From UBA1038 sp964481445 (GTDB lineage Bacteria > Bacillota > Clostridia > Christensenellales > Aristaeellaceae), in assembly GCA_964481445.1 (NCBI GenBank), contig CAYZTQ010000034.1:1-20398 (forward strand): DNA of 20,398 nt. The letters are read 5' to 3'. The position numbers and the translations under genes were made by a program. This document shows, one piece after another, positions 6,750 through 17,170 of this stretch. The notes below the pieces were generated by a model, which worked only from the letters and a program-made list of their open reading frames with translations, ran no database searches and was not told where the DNA came from. How positions within the stretch are numbered: the first letter of the stretch is position 1; each line of letters starts with the position of its first letter.

Positions 6750-7733
6750 ATGCTGAATTTTGACTTTTACTCACCCGCCCGAATTATCTTTGGGAAAGAT
6801 TCGGAGCAGCAGATCGGCAAGCTGCTGAAGTCTCACACCAAGAAGCTTTTGCTGCACTACGGCGGCGGCAGCATCAAGAAGAGCGGCCTGTATGACCGTG
6901 TTGTCGCCTCCCTGAAAGCTGAAAACATTGATTTTGTCGAGCTTGGCGGCGTGAAGCCCAACCCGCGGCTTTCCCTGGCCCACGAGGGCATCGCCCTTTG
7001 CAAAAAGGAAAAGGTCGATCTCATCCTGGCGGTCGGCGGCGGCAGTGTTATTGACTCCGCCAAAGCGATTGCCATGGGCGTGTACTATGACGGCGATGTG
7101 TGGGAAGTGTATGAGCAGGGCAAAGAGATCGAGCGGGCGCTGCCCGTCGCCACGGTGCTGACCATCCCCGCCGCAGGCAGCGAGTCCAGCGGTGACACGG
7201 TCATCACCAACGAGGAAAAGCAGCTGAAGTATGGCTACGGCAGCCCGCATCTTCGCCCGCTGCTGAGCATCATCAATCCCGAGCTGTTCTTCACCCTACC
7301 CAAAAACCAGGTGGCCAACGGCGTGGCGGATATGATGAGCCATGTGTTCGAGCGCTATTTCACCAACACCACGCATACTGACCTGACGGACGGCCTGTGC
7401 GAGACGGTGCTCAAGACCATTATGAAGAACGCCCCCAAGGCGCTGAAAACCGAAAACAATTACGATGCCTGGTGTGAAATCGGCTTCGGCGGNNNNNNNN
7501 NNNNNNNNNNNNNNNNNNNNNNNNNNNNNNNNNNNNNNNNNNNNNNNNNNNNNNNNNNNNNNNNNNNNNNNNNNNNNNNNNNNNNNNNNNNNGAACTGGG
7601 CATTGGCCCTGACAGGCTGGAGGAAATGGCCAAGAAGTGCACCGGCTTTGCCTTCGGGGCGGAGCAGCCAATCGGCGGCTTCAAGAAGCTTTACTGGCAG
7701 GATGTGCTGGCCATTTATCAATCGGTTCAATAA
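6750..7733 (+). CDS. Iron-containing alcohol dehydrogenase, YugJ/butanol-dehydrogenase-like, interrupted by an assembly gap
   Basis: An NAD(P)H-dependent alcohol dehydrogenase of the group III (iron-type) family. Visible marks are the N-terminal NFDFYSPARIIFGK, typical of BdhA/YugJ proteins, the dinucleotide-binding GGGSVID at 96-102, and the metal ligands D194 and H198 in VADMMSHVFE. The two remaining metal histidines of the family are expected inside the 100 N at 7493-7592. Family members have about 385-390 residues, whereas 327 are counted here with the placeholder, so roughly 60 residues more than the placeholder allows are probably missing. The C-terminus (WQDVLAIYQ) is typical. A GGAGG at 6734-6738 lies 11 bases before the ATG. 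It starts a four-gene group with an aldo/keto reductase 30 bases later, then hutU and hutI. Likely role: reducing an aldehyde to an alcohol to dispose of electrons; the substrate is unknown. Confidence 0.93.
   Translation: MLNFDFYSPARIIFGKDSEQQIGKLLKSHTKKLLLHYGGGSIKKSGLYDRVVASLKAENIDFVELGGVKPNPRLSLAHEGIALCKKEKVDLILAVGGGSVIDSAKAIAMGVYYDGDVWEVYEQGKEIERALPVATVLTIPAAGSESSGDTVITNEEKQLKYGYGSPHLRPLLSIINPELFFTLPKNQVANGVADMMSHVFERYFTNTTHTDLTDGLCETVLKTIMKNAPKALKTENNYDAWCEIGFGXXXXXXXXXXXXXXXXXXXXXXXXXXXXXXXXXXELGIGPDRLEEMAKKCTGFAFGAEQPIGGFKKLYWQDVLAIYQSVQ
7493..7592. other. Assembly gap of exactly 100 N inside the alcohol dehydrogenase gene
   Basis: A placeholder of undetermined length. Comparison with the usual length of the family suggests that the missing DNA is nearer 280 bases than 100. 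Confidence 0.97.
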
Positions 7734-7763
7734 GGATAATACAGGCAGAAGAGGGAGTTAACT

Positions 7764-8684
7764 ATGAGAGAGATACAACTGGGCACTTCCGGCTTGAGTG
7801 TGCCTACCATTGCGGTCGGGTGCATGCGCATCAACGGGCTGAAGCCCGCTGAAGCGGAGCGCTTTGTGCAGACGGCTCTTGATGAGGGCGCCTATTTCTT
7901 TGACCATGCCGACATCTACGGCGGCGGTGAGTGTGAAGCCATCTTCTCCAAGGCGATTCATATGACAAGCGCCGTCCGCGAGAAGATTCTGATTCAATCC
8001 AAATGCGGCATCCGTCCCGGCATAGCCTTCGATTTCTCAAAAGAGCATATTTTAAAGTCGGTCGATGGCAGCCTGAAGCGTCTGAATACCGACTATCTGG
8101 ATGTGCTGCTGCTTCACCGCCCGGACGCGCTGATGGAGCCTGAGGAAGTGGCGGAAGCCTTTGATATTCTCGCCTCTTCCGGCAAGGTGCGCCATTTCGG
8201 CGTGTCCAACCAGAACCCGATGCAGATGAAACTGCTCAAACGTTCTTTGCGCCAGCCGATCGTCTGCAATCAGCTGCAGCTGAGCATCGCGCACGCGACC
8301 ATGATTTCCCAGGGGCAGCATGTCAACATGGTGGATGAGTTCGCGGTCAATCGGGATGGAAGCGTGCTTGATTACTGCAGGCTGCACGACATCACGGTGC
8401 AGCCCTGGTCGCCCTTCCAGTACGGCATGTTTGAGGGCGTGTTTCTCGGCAGCGCCAAATTCCCCGAGCTGAATAAAAAAATCGATGAGATCGCGAAAAA
8501 ATACGGCGTCAGCAATACCACCATCGCCATGGCCTGGCTGCTGCGCCATCCGGCCAAAATGCAGCCCGTTACCGGCACGATGAACATTCAGCGCCTGAAG
8601 GATTGCATCAAGGCGGCCGATATCCATTTGACCCGTGAAGAGTGGTATGAAATCTATCTGGCGGCAGGCAACGAGCTGCCCTGA
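7764..8684 (+). CDS. Aldo/keto reductase, YdhF-like
   Basis: A 306-residue NADPH-dependent oxidoreductase with a TIM-barrel fold. The catalytic tetrad is visible as D47 (FFDHADIYG), Y52, K80 (IQSKCG) and H118 (LLHRPD). The cofactor-binding C-terminal half shows GVSNQN and a terminal VTGTMNIQRLKD segment, as in E. coli YdhF-type proteins. The length is normal. A GGGAG 6 bases before the ATG supports the start. It sits 30 bases after the alcohol dehydrogenase and 22 bases before hutU, so it is probably co-transcribed with both. Neither oxidoreductase belongs to the known histidine pathway. Its substrate is unknown; the link to histidine use is only positional. Confidence 0.92.
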   Translation: MREIQLGTSGLSVPTIAVGCMRINGLKPAEAERFVQTALDEGAYFFDHADIYGGGECEAIFSKAIHMTSAVREKILIQSKCGIRPGIAFDFSKEHILKSVDGSLKRLNTDYLDVLLLHRPDALMEPEEVAEAFDILASSGKVRHFGVSNQNPMQMKLLKRSLRQPIVCNQLQLSIAHATMISQGQHVNMVDEFAVNRDGSVLDYCRLHDITVQPWSPFQYGMFEGVFLGSAKFPELNKKIDEIAKKYGVSNTTIAMAWLLRHPAKMQPVTGTMNIQRLKDCIKAADIHLTREEWYEIYLAAGNELP

Positions 8685-8706
8685 TCGAGTGTAGAGGAGG
8701 CCCCTG

Positions 8707-10712
<2,006 letters not shown>

Positions 10713-10716
<4 letters not shown>

Positions 10717-11942
10717 GCCTGCTGATCCATCATATCGGTCTTCTGGCGACCCCGACTGGCACCCGGGCAAAAGCCGGGGAAGAACAGGGAAATATCCTCT
10801 TCCTGCGCAATGCCTACGTCTTGATTGAGGGGGATAGAATCGCCGAGGCCGGGGAGGGGAAGCCGCCCCAAACATCCGGGCGGCGGATTGACGCGAAGGG
10901 CTGTCTGGTGACGCCCGGGCTGATTGACGCACACACCCATCTGGTGTTTGGCGGCTGGCGCGAGCATGAGCTGCCGCTGAAGCTGCAGGGCGTATCCTAT
11001 CTTGATATCCTTTCGCGCGGCGGCGGCATCCTGTCGACTGTGCGTGCCACCCGGCAGGCAGACGAGAAAGAACTGGAAGAAAAAACGCTCAAAACGCTCG
11101 TATCCATGCTTCAGCACGGCGTTACAGGCTGTGAAGCCAAGAGCGGCTACGGGCTTGATCTGGAAACGGAGCTGAAGCAGCTTCGCGTTGTCAGAAACCT
11201 GAACAAAAGACAGCCGGTAGATCTGGTTTCGACCTTCATGGGGGCGCACGCCCTGCCTGAAGAATACAAAAGGGATAGGGAAGGCTACATCAGCCTACTG
11301 ATTCATAAAATCCTGCCCGAGGTGGCCGGGGAAAAGCTGGCGGAATTCTGCGATGTTTTCTGCGAGACAGGCGTGTTTTCTGCGGAGGAATCTCGCCGTA
11401 TCCTCTTGGCGGCGCAGGCGCTCGGCCTGCGAAGCAAAATCCACGCGGATGAGATAGACGCCATCGGCGGCAGCGAATTGGCGGGAGAAGTGGGCGCGGT
11501 TTCCGCCGAGCATCTGATCGCGGCGAAGGATGAGGGCATTGCTTCTCTGGCCCGCGGCGGCGTGATCGCCTGCCTGCTGCCTGCCACAAGTTTCTATCTG
11601 GGCAAGCCCTACGCGAGAGCCCGGGAGATGATCAACAGCCATGTCCCGGTCTGCGTGGCGACGGATTTCAACCCCGGCAGCTGCCCCGGGCATAACCTCC
11701 AATTGGCTATGAATCTTGCCTGCTGGAACTACCGCCTGCTGCCTGCGGAGGTGCTGACGGCCGTCACTCTCAATGCCGCCGCGGCCATCGGCCGCGAAAA
11801 AGAAACCGGCACGCTGGAAAAAGGCAAGCGTGCCGATCTGGTGCTTTGGAATTGCGATAATCTTGACTATGTTTTTTACCGTTTCGGTGAGAACCTCGTC
11901 AGCAAGGTGATTAAAGACGGAGAGCTGGCCGCAGAAAATTAG
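10713..11942 (+). CDS. hutI: Imidazolonepropionase
   Basis: Opens the ring of imidazolone-5-propionate to give N-formimino-L-glutamate, the third step of histidine breakdown. It is a 409-residue amidohydrolase of normal length with metal ligands and catalytic residues at family positions: H74 and H76 (DAHTHLVFGG), H179 (MGAHALPEEY), H244 and E247 (IHADEID), H267 (SAEHL) and D318 (VATDFNPGS). The substrate-binding SGYGLDLETELK segment is at 144-155. Its ATG overlaps the hutU stop by four bases. A perfect 19-bp hairpin begins 5 bases after its stop, marking the end of the rightward group. No hutG or ftcD-type gene follows, so the last step must be encoded elsewhere. Confidence 0.97.
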
Positions 11943-11946
11943 CCTT

Positions 11947-11989
11947 ATACCAAACTCCATGTCGCCACCAGCGACATGGAGTTTGGTAT
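11947..11989. terminator. Bidirectional terminator-like hairpin between convergent hutI and hutH
   Basis: Arms 11947-11965 and 11971-11989 are perfect 19-bp reverse complements around a 5-base loop (CACCA). The hairpin fills the 46-base gap between the two convergent genes, and its last base is shared with the hutH stop codon (11989-11991). T-runs are weak on both sides (TATTATT on the plus strand, TTTT after a few bases on the minus), so it may act as a stability or anti-read-through structure as much as an intrinsic terminator. Confidence 0.75.
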
Positions 11990-13527
11990 TATTCAAATTC
12001 CGGAATCAGTTCTTCGGTTATCCGCAGCAGTTCGCCGCTGCGGATGATTTTATTCACGGCTGCGATATCGAGCCGTATTTCCCTGTCTTTCTCGTAGAAC
12101 GCGACCTCTTCGCGTATCCGCTTTTTGATGGCGGCATGCACGGGGGAAGGTCTGTCTTCCAGCAGATCAAGGCTCTGACAGGCGCACATCAGCTCCATCG
12201 CCAGCACGCTCAGCACGTTTTCTATAATCATTCTCGCTTTTCTCGCTGCTGTGGCCCCCATGCTGACATGATCCTCCTGATTGGCGGAGGAGGGGATGGA
12301 ATCGACGCTGGCCGGGTGCGCGTACACCTTGTTTTCCGACACCATCGAAGCCGCGGCGTACTGCACGATCATCATGCCGGAGTTTAGCCCTCCCTGCCGC
12401 ACCAGAAACGCCGGCAGGCCGCTGAGCTGCGGGTTGACCATACGCTCCAGCCTGCGCTCCGACATATCGGCCAGCTCTGCCGCCGCGATGCCGAGATAGT
12501 CAAAGGCCAGCGCCAAAGGCTCGCCGTGGAAGTTGCCGCCCGAGATAACGGCGCCGTCCTCGGCAAAAATCAAAGGATTATCGGTGACGGCGTTGAGCTC
12601 GTCCGCGACTACCTCGCTGACATGCTGCAGCGCCTTTCGCACGGCGCCGTGCACCTGCGGAATACAGCGTAGCGTATAGGCGTCCTGCACCCGCAGATGC
12701 TTTGATTTATCGAGGATCTCGCTTCCCCGACACAAAAGGCGCATGTTGCGCGCGACAAGGCGCTGGCCCTTCTGCGGCCGCACGGCCTGCACCCGGTCTT
12801 CAAAGGCGTTGAGCAGCCCGCGCAGCGCTTCCAGCGACATGGAGGCCGTGAGATCGGCCAGTTTGGCCGCCATCAGCGCGTCATACAGCGCCAGCGCGCC
12901 GTGCGAGCACATGGCCTGCGTTCCGTTGATAAGGGCCAGCCCTTCCTTTGCCTGCAGTACATAGGTGGGCAGCCCGGCCTGCGCCATGGCTTCGCGGCCC
13001 GGCAGCAGCTTGCCGTGATAGTCCGCTTCTCCAAGTCCCAGCAGGACAAGGGCCAGATGGGAGAGCGGGGCCAGATCGCCCGAAGCGCCAAGCGAGCCTT
13101 TTTGAGGAACGACCGGATGAACTCCGGCGTTCAGCATCTCCGCCATGGTCAGCACGATTTCAGGGCGTATGCCCGAATACCCTCCGCACAGCGCGTTGGC
13201 GCGCAGCAGCAGCATGCCGCGCACGGTCTCCTCCGGATAGGGGTCGCCCATCGCCGTGCAGTGGCTGAGGATCAGGTTGTTCTGCAGCGTGCTTGCATCC
13301 TCAGAACTGATGGAAATTTTTGAAAAATCACCAAAGCCCGTATTGATGCCGTAGGCGGGCTCGCCCTTCTTGACGATATCTTCCACCGCCTGCCGCGAGC
13401 GGCGCATTCGCTCTATTGCTTCTTCCGATACCCTGACGCGCACGCCGAAACGGGCGACGGCAACCAGCTGATTCAGGTCCAAATGGTGGCCGTCGATTTC
13501 GACAGCCTGTTCTGTCTCAAGGTGCAT
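11989..13527 (-). CDS. hutH: Histidine ammonia-lyase
   Basis: Removes ammonia from L-histidine to give urocanate, the first step of histidine breakdown. It is a cytoplasmic, normally tetrameric enzyme. The 512 residues match the family length of about 505-510. Y59 lies in the conserved YGINTGFG block (59-66). The self-cyclising A148-S149-G150 triad, which forms the MIO electrophile, sits in GSLGASGDLAPLSH. Later family marks include NGTQAM, KGQRLVARNMRLL, the VTDNPL block, GGNFHGEPLA and SANQEDHVSMG. AAGGAG 5 bases before the ATG supports the start. The gene is read towards hutI, not with it, and diverges from the XRE-cupin regulator, so histidine use here is controlled from two promoters. 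Confidence 0.98.
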   Translation of the reverse strand: MHLETEQAVEIDGHHLDLNQLVAVARFGVRVRVSEEAIERMRRSRQAVEDIVKKGEPAYGINTGFGDFSKISISSEDASTLQNNLILSHCTAMGDPYPEETVRGMLLLRANALCGGYSGIRPEIVLTMAEMLNAGVHPVVPQKGSLGASGDLAPLSHLALVLLGLGEADYHGKLLPGREAMAQAGLPTYVLQAKEGLALINGTQAMCSHGALALYDALMAAKLADLTASMSLEALRGLLNAFEDRVQAVRPQKGQRLVARNMRLLCRGSEILDKSKHLRVQDAYTLRCIPQVHGAVRKALQHVSEVVADELNAVTDNPLIFAEDGAVISGGNFHGEPLALAFDYLGIAAAELADMSERRLERMVNPQLSGLPAFLVRQGGLNSGMMIVQYAAASMVSENKVYAHPASVDSIPSSANQEDHVSMGATAARKARMIIENVLSVLAMELMCACQSLDLLEDRPSPVHAAIKKRIREEVAFYEKDREIRLDIAAVNKIIRSGELLRITEELIPEFE

Positions 13528-13557
13528 AAGGGCTCCTTTTTCTGTTTTGATGGTTAC

Positions 13558-13586
13558 ATTTTATCATGCGAGGAAGCGAGACGCAA
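13558..13586 (-). promoter_or_regulatory. Promoter candidate for hutH
   Basis: On the minus strand TAAAAT (plus 13558-13563, 5 of 6) lies 17 bases from TTGCGT (13581-13586, 3 of 6). The start codon is about 30 bases downstream of the -10. The weak -35 would fit a promoter that needs an activator or responds to a regulator. Confidence 0.5.
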
Positions 13587-13677
13587 ACAAAGAACGGTAT
13601 TTTTATTTCGTTTGGAGCCTTCTATACAACCAACGAATATCAGGTGAACATCACGCGGATTTTACAGGTAGAATCGC

Positions 13678-13706
13678 TTGACAAGCGCGAATGCGCATGG
13701 TTTAAT
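13678..13706 (+). promoter_or_regulatory. Sigma-A promoter of the XRE-cupin/potABCD operon
   Basis: Perfect -35 TTGACA (13678-13683), 17-base spacer and -10 TTTAAT (13701-13706, 5 of 6). The spacer contains the 8-base palindrome ATGCGCAT (13691-13698). The predicted start is near 13713, giving a leader of about 60 bases that holds the 13722-13738 palindrome. Confidence 0.75.
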
Positions 13707-13721
13707 ATTCAGCGCTCGGAA

Positions 13722-13738
13722 GTTTAGCATTTCTAAAC
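13722..13738. promoter_or_regulatory. Palindrome in the regulator leader, possible operator
   Basis: GTTTAG (13722-13727) and CTAAAC (13733-13738) are exact reverse complements spaced by five bases. The site lies just downstream of the predicted transcription start and 38 bases before the regulator's ATG, a normal place for an autorepressor site. Binding by the XRE-cupin protein is inferred from position and symmetry only. Confidence 0.5.
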
Positions 13739-13776
13739 AAAGGAATTGCGGATTGGGCTTTCAGGCAGGAGGGAAC

Positions 13777-14319
13777 ATGGATATCGGGGGCGACCTGCGC
13801 AGCCTGCGCATCGCGCGGAATCTGACGCAGGAAGAGCTGGCGGACAGGGCGGAACTGAGCAAGGGCTTCATCTCTCAGGTGGAGCGCAACCTGACCTCGC
13901 CTTCCATTGCCACGCTGACCGATCTATTGGAATGCCTCGGCAGCAGCCTGTCTGATTTTTTCGCGAAGCCTTCCGATGATAAGATCGTGTTTTCGCCGGA
14001 TGATCATTTTGTCAAAACGGATGAAGAGGTTTTGAAAGGTGAAATCATCTGGCTGGTGCCCAACGCGCAGAAAAACAGGCTTGAGCCTATCCTGGTCAAG
14101 CTCGGCCCGGGCGGGGCCACCCACGAGCTGCCGCCGCATGAGGGGGAAGAGTTTGGCTATGTGCTCTCCGGCAGCGTGCAGCTTTTGATTGGGCACAAGC
14201 GTCTCAAGGTATCCGCGGGCGAAAGCTTCTGCCTGCACCCCGGCGATACGCACTTCATTGTCAATCCGGGGAAACGGAACGCCAGTTTCATCTGGATTTC
14301 CACTCCGCCATCATTCTGA
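13777..14319 (+). CDS. XRE-family transcription regulator with C-terminal cupin domain, PuuR-like
   Basis: A 180-residue DNA-binding regulator. The helix-turn-helix at about 6-60 shows LTQEELADRAELSKGFISQVE, and a cupin ligand-sensing domain lies at about 105-175 with HELPPHEGEEFGYVLSG and LHPGDTHFIVNP. I chose the ATG at 13777 over an in-frame start 33 codons upstream because AGGAGGG (13767-13773) lies directly before it, the HTH begins there as usual, and the upstream start would fall inside the promoter -35. The Shine-Dalgarno spacing is short (3-4 bases). XRE-cupin proteins next to potABCD usually control polyamine uptake and sense polyamines or related compounds. Here it is 14 bases ahead of potA and divergent from hutH, so it may also act on histidine catabolism (inference). 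Confidence 0.93.
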   Translation: MDIGGDLRSLRIARNLTQEELADRAELSKGFISQVERNLTSPSIATLTDLLECLGSSLSDFFAKPSDDKIVFSPDDHFVKTDEEVLKGEIIWLVPNAQKNRLEPILVKLGPGGATHELPPHEGEEFGYVLSGSVQLLIGHKRLKVSAGESFCLHPGDTHFIVNPGKRNASFIWISTPPSF

Positions 14320-14333
14320 AACCGGAGGATAAT

Positions 14334-15395
14334 ATGCAGGAACAGACAAGGCTGATCAGACTTGAAAACATTTCAAAAGAATATGATGGCGTCCCGGTGC
14401 TGAAGGATATCAATCTGTATGTGCGCAAGAATGAGTTTCTGACCCTGCTTGGCCCTTCCGGCTGCGGCAAGACGACCACCCTTCGCATCATCGGCGGCTT
14501 TGAAAAGCCCACGACGGGCCGCGTCATTTTTGACGGGCAGGATATTACGGATCTGCCTCCCTACAAGCGCCGCGTCAACACCGTGTTTCAGAAGTACGCG
14601 CTGTTTCCGCATCTGAATGTCTTTGAGAACATCGCCTTCGGCCTCAAGGTGTCCAAGCGCCCCAAGGATGAAATCGCGCGGCGCGTGGACGCCATGCTCG
14701 ATCTGGTCAACCTGCGCGCCTATGGAAAGCGCAGGGTGGATTCATTGTCGGGCGGGCAGCAGCAGCGCATCGCCATTGCCCGCGCACTGGTCAACGAGCC
14801 GGAGGTGCTGCTGCTGGATGAGCCGCTGGGCGCGCTCGACCTGAAGCTGCGCAAGGGCATGCAGCTTGAGCTCAAGCGCATGCAGCAGCGCCTTGGCATC
14901 ACCTTTATCTTTGTCACTCACGATCAGGAAGAGGCGCTGACGATGTCCGATACCATCGTGGTGATGAAGGATGGCAACATCGCGCAGATCGGCACGCCCA
15001 AGCACATCTATGATGAGCCCAAATCGGCCTTTATCGCGAACTTCATCGGCGAGAGCAATATCATCCGCGGCCGCATGGTGCGCGACGAGCTGGTGAATTT
15101 CTGCGGCAGCAATTTCACCTGCGTCGATTCCGGCTTCCCTGCCAACGCGCCTGTGGACGTGCTGATCCGCCCCGAAGACATTGTGATCGTCGGGGAGGAC
15201 GTCGGTCAGTTGACGGGCACGGTCAAGAGCGTGCTGTTCAAGGGCGTGCATTACGAAATGATGATCGAGGCGGGCGGTTTTGTATGGAAAGTCCATTCCA
15301 CCAGCATGCAGCCGGAAGGCGCGCAGGTCGGTCTTTCCATCGTTCCCTTCAATATCCACATCATGCGCCCGTCGGAGGATACGCCCAATGAATAA
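14334..15395 (+). CDS. potA: Polyamine ABC transporter ATP-binding protein
   Basis: The cytoplasmic ATPase that powers spermidine/putrescine uptake. The 353 residues are close to the family norm. Walker A is GPSGCGKTT (40-48), the Q-loop glutamine Q86 lies in NTVFQKYALFPH, the signature is LSGGQQQR (138-145), Walker B ends LLLDEP (D162, E163) and the H-loop is H196. The C-terminal TOBE regulatory region (about 235-353) is present. GGAGG 5 bases before the ATG supports the start. The coding end overlaps potB by eight bases. The gene is directly downstream of the XRE-cupin regulator. Substrate is inferred from the full potABCD set; the ATPase alone could not distinguish polyamine from other type I importers. 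Confidence 0.95.
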   Translation: MQEQTRLIRLENISKEYDGVPVLKDINLYVRKNEFLTLLGPSGCGKTTTLRIIGGFEKPTTGRVIFDGQDITDLPPYKRRVNTVFQKYALFPHLNVFENIAFGLKVSKRPKDEIARRVDAMLDLVNLRAYGKRRVDSLSGGQQQRIAIARALVNEPEVLLLDEPLGALDLKLRKGMQLELKRMQQRLGITFIFVTHDQEEALTMSDTIVVMKDGNIAQIGTPKHIYDEPKSAFIANFIGESNIIRGRMVRDELVNFCGSNFTCVDSGFPANAPVDVLIRPEDIVIVGEDVGQLTGTVKSVLFKGVHYEMMIEAGGFVWKVHSTSMQPEGAQVGLSIVPFNIHIMRPSEDTPNE

Positions 15396-16380
15396 CCTGC
15401 ATGTGCCGGGATGGTCCTTCTGGCTGATGGGCCTGGGGCTTGCGGTATTCGTCGGGATGTTTATCCAGATGATTCGCCGCAGCAAGGGGATCAGACGCTC
15501 TTTCTACGCCTGGCCCTATTCCCTGTGGATGGCGATTTTCACCATTGTACCGCTGATCCTGATTGCCTACTACGCTCTGACTGATAAAAGCGGCGGCTTT
15601 ACCTTTGAAAACTTCGCCAATTTCTGGGACAGCAACCGCGGCATGAAGAACGAGCTGATTGCCCAGGGCTTTAACCCAGAGGAGCTTGGCATGGGCGCCC
15701 GCGGCATGGTGAATGTGGATACGCTGCTGTATTCGCTGTGGATGGCCTTTTTATGCACCGGCATTTCGCTGCTGCTGGGCTATCCCGCCGCGCTTATCAT
15801 GGCGGACAGGGAGTTCAAGCTCGGTTCCACCATTGTGGTGCTGTTTATCATCCCCATGTGGATGAACTTTCTGTTGCGTACCATCGCCTGGATGAGTCTG
15901 CTTGAAGACAACGGCCTGATCAATACGCTGCTCCAAAGCCTTGGCTTTGGCAAGGCGAAGCTGATGTATAACTCGCAGGCGGTGCTGCTTGGTATGATCT
16001 ATAACTACATGCCCTTCATGGTCTTTCCCATCTACAACTCGCTCAGCCGTCAGGACGGGCGCCTGTCGGAGGCGGCGATGGACCTTGGCGCCAACAAATG
16101 GAAAACCTTCTGGCGGGTCGTTTTTCCCATCAGCATGCCGGGCATCGTGTCGGGCATCACCATGGTGTTTATGCCTTCAGTGACCACTTTCTTCATCCCG
16201 CGCGTGCTGGGCGGCGGCAATACCGAAATGTTCGGCGATTTGATTGAGCGCACCTTCCTGACGGCGGACGACTGGAATGTCGGCAGCGCCCTCAGTCTGG
16301 TCATGATGGTGCTGATTCTCTTAAGCCTCGGCCTTCTTCGCAAGGTTGACCCGGAAGGGGAAGGGGGGAGCCTCATCTGA
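15388..16380 (+). CDS. potB: Polyamine ABC transporter permease, first subunit
   Basis: An integral membrane subunit of the importer. The ATG at 15388 was chosen because GGAGG (15374-15378) lies 9 bases upstream. An upstream in-frame ATG at 15280 would lie deep inside potA and give a non-hydrophobic tail. The 330 residues exceed the usual 275-290. The extra part is an additional N-terminal membrane helix (about 8-28), and there is a longer outside loop (about 64-112) after the first family helix (44-63). The EAA loop that docks on PotA is EAAMDLGANKWKTFWRVVFP (228-247). The stop overlaps the potC ATG by one base (TGATG), so the subunits are translated in step. Confidence 0.94.
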   Translation: MNNLHVPGWSFWLMGLGLAVFVGMFIQMIRRSKGIRRSFYAWPYSLWMAIFTIVPLILIAYYALTDKSGGFTFENFANFWDSNRGMKNELIAQGFNPEELGMGARGMVNVDTLLYSLWMAFLCTGISLLLGYPAALIMADREFKLGSTIVVLFIIPMWMNFLLRTIAWMSLLEDNGLINTLLQSLGFGKAKLMYNSQAVLLGMIYNYMPFMVFPIYNSLSRQDGRLSEAAMDLGANKWKTFWRVVFPISMPGIVSGITMVFMPSVTTFFIPRVLGGGNTEMFGDLIERTFLTADDWNVGSALSLVMMVLILLSLGLLRKVDPEGEGGSLI

Positions 16381-17144
16381 TGAAACTGCTCAAAAGAAGC
16401 TATCTTGCCATTATTCTTCTGTTTCTGTATGCGCCCATTGCAGTGCTGATTTTCCAGTCCTTCAATGCCGGGGTCAGCCGCGCCAAGTGGGAAGGCTTTT
16501 CCCTGCGCTGGTATGAGCAGCTGTTTCAAAGCCCCAACATCATGAAGGCGCTGTATGTCACGGTCAGCATCGCGCTGCTGGCCTCGCTGATCTCAACGGT
16601 GCTGGGGACCATGGCGGCTATCGGTATCCATGCCATGCGCAAGCGCCCTCAGAACCTGATGATGACGATGACCAACATCCCCATGACCATGCCGGATATC
16701 GTGACGGGCATTTCCCTGATGCTGCTGTTTATCTTCACAAAGGTGGAGCGCGGCTACTTTACCATGCTGCTGGCGCATATTACCTTCAATACGCCCTATG
16801 TGGTGCTGTCTGTCATGCCCAAGCTCAAGGAAATGAACAAGTTCAGCTATGAGGCGGCGCTGGATCTGGGGGCGACGCCCGGTTACGCGCTCAGAAAGGT
16901 TATCATGCCCGCTATCTGGCCCGGCGTGATCACCGGGGCGATTCTGACCTTTACGCTGTCGCTGGACGATTTTACCATCAGCTACTTTACCACCAGCCCG
17001 CTGGTGCAGAACCTGTCGACGCTCATCTATTCCGAGGCGCGCAAGGGCATTAAGCCCACCATGAACGCGCTGAGCGCCCTGATGTTCGTCGCGCTGCTGG
17101 TTTTATTGCTTGTTGTCAACCGGCGCACCGCCGAGACAAAATAA
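16380..17144 (+). CDS. potC: Polyamine ABC transporter permease, second subunit
   Basis: Second membrane subunit, 254 residues, normal for PotC. Six hydrophobic segments can be seen, beginning with about 8-27 and ending with about 231-247. The docking EAA loop is EAALDLGATPGYALRKVIMP (158-177). Characteristic PotC stretches are MPDIVTGISLMLLF and SLDDFTISYFT. It shares one base with the potB stop, and a GGGGGAG run lies about 10 bases before the ATG. potD follows after 26 bases. Confidence 0.95.
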   Translation: MKLLKRSYLAIILLFLYAPIAVLIFQSFNAGVSRAKWEGFSLRWYEQLFQSPNIMKALYVTVSIALLASLISTVLGTMAAIGIHAMRKRPQNLMMTMTNIPMTMPDIVTGISLMLLFIFTKVERGYFTMLLAHITFNTPYVVLSVMPKLKEMNKFSYEAALDLGATPGYALRKVIMPAIWPGVITGAILTFTLSLDDFTISYFTTSPLVQNLSTLIYSEARKGIKPTMNALSALMFVALLVLLLVVNRRTAETK

Positions 17145-17170
17145 ACACGGAAAACGGGAGGTACCCTCGA

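Noticed and set aside
13678..13776. Longer N-terminus of the XRE-cupin regulator, starting 33 codons upstream
   Set aside because: It would start on the -35 box of the best promoter, lacks a ribosome binding site and adds residues foreign to the family; AGGAGGG directly precedes the ATG at 13777.
15280..15387. Longer PotB start inside potA
   Set aside because: It overlaps potA by over 100 bases and adds a polar tail; the ATG at 15388 has GGAGG at proper distance.
15933..15950. Short inverted repeat inside potB (8-bp arms, 2-base loop)
   Set aside because: The loop is too small for a stable hairpin and it lies in coding sequence; likely chance.
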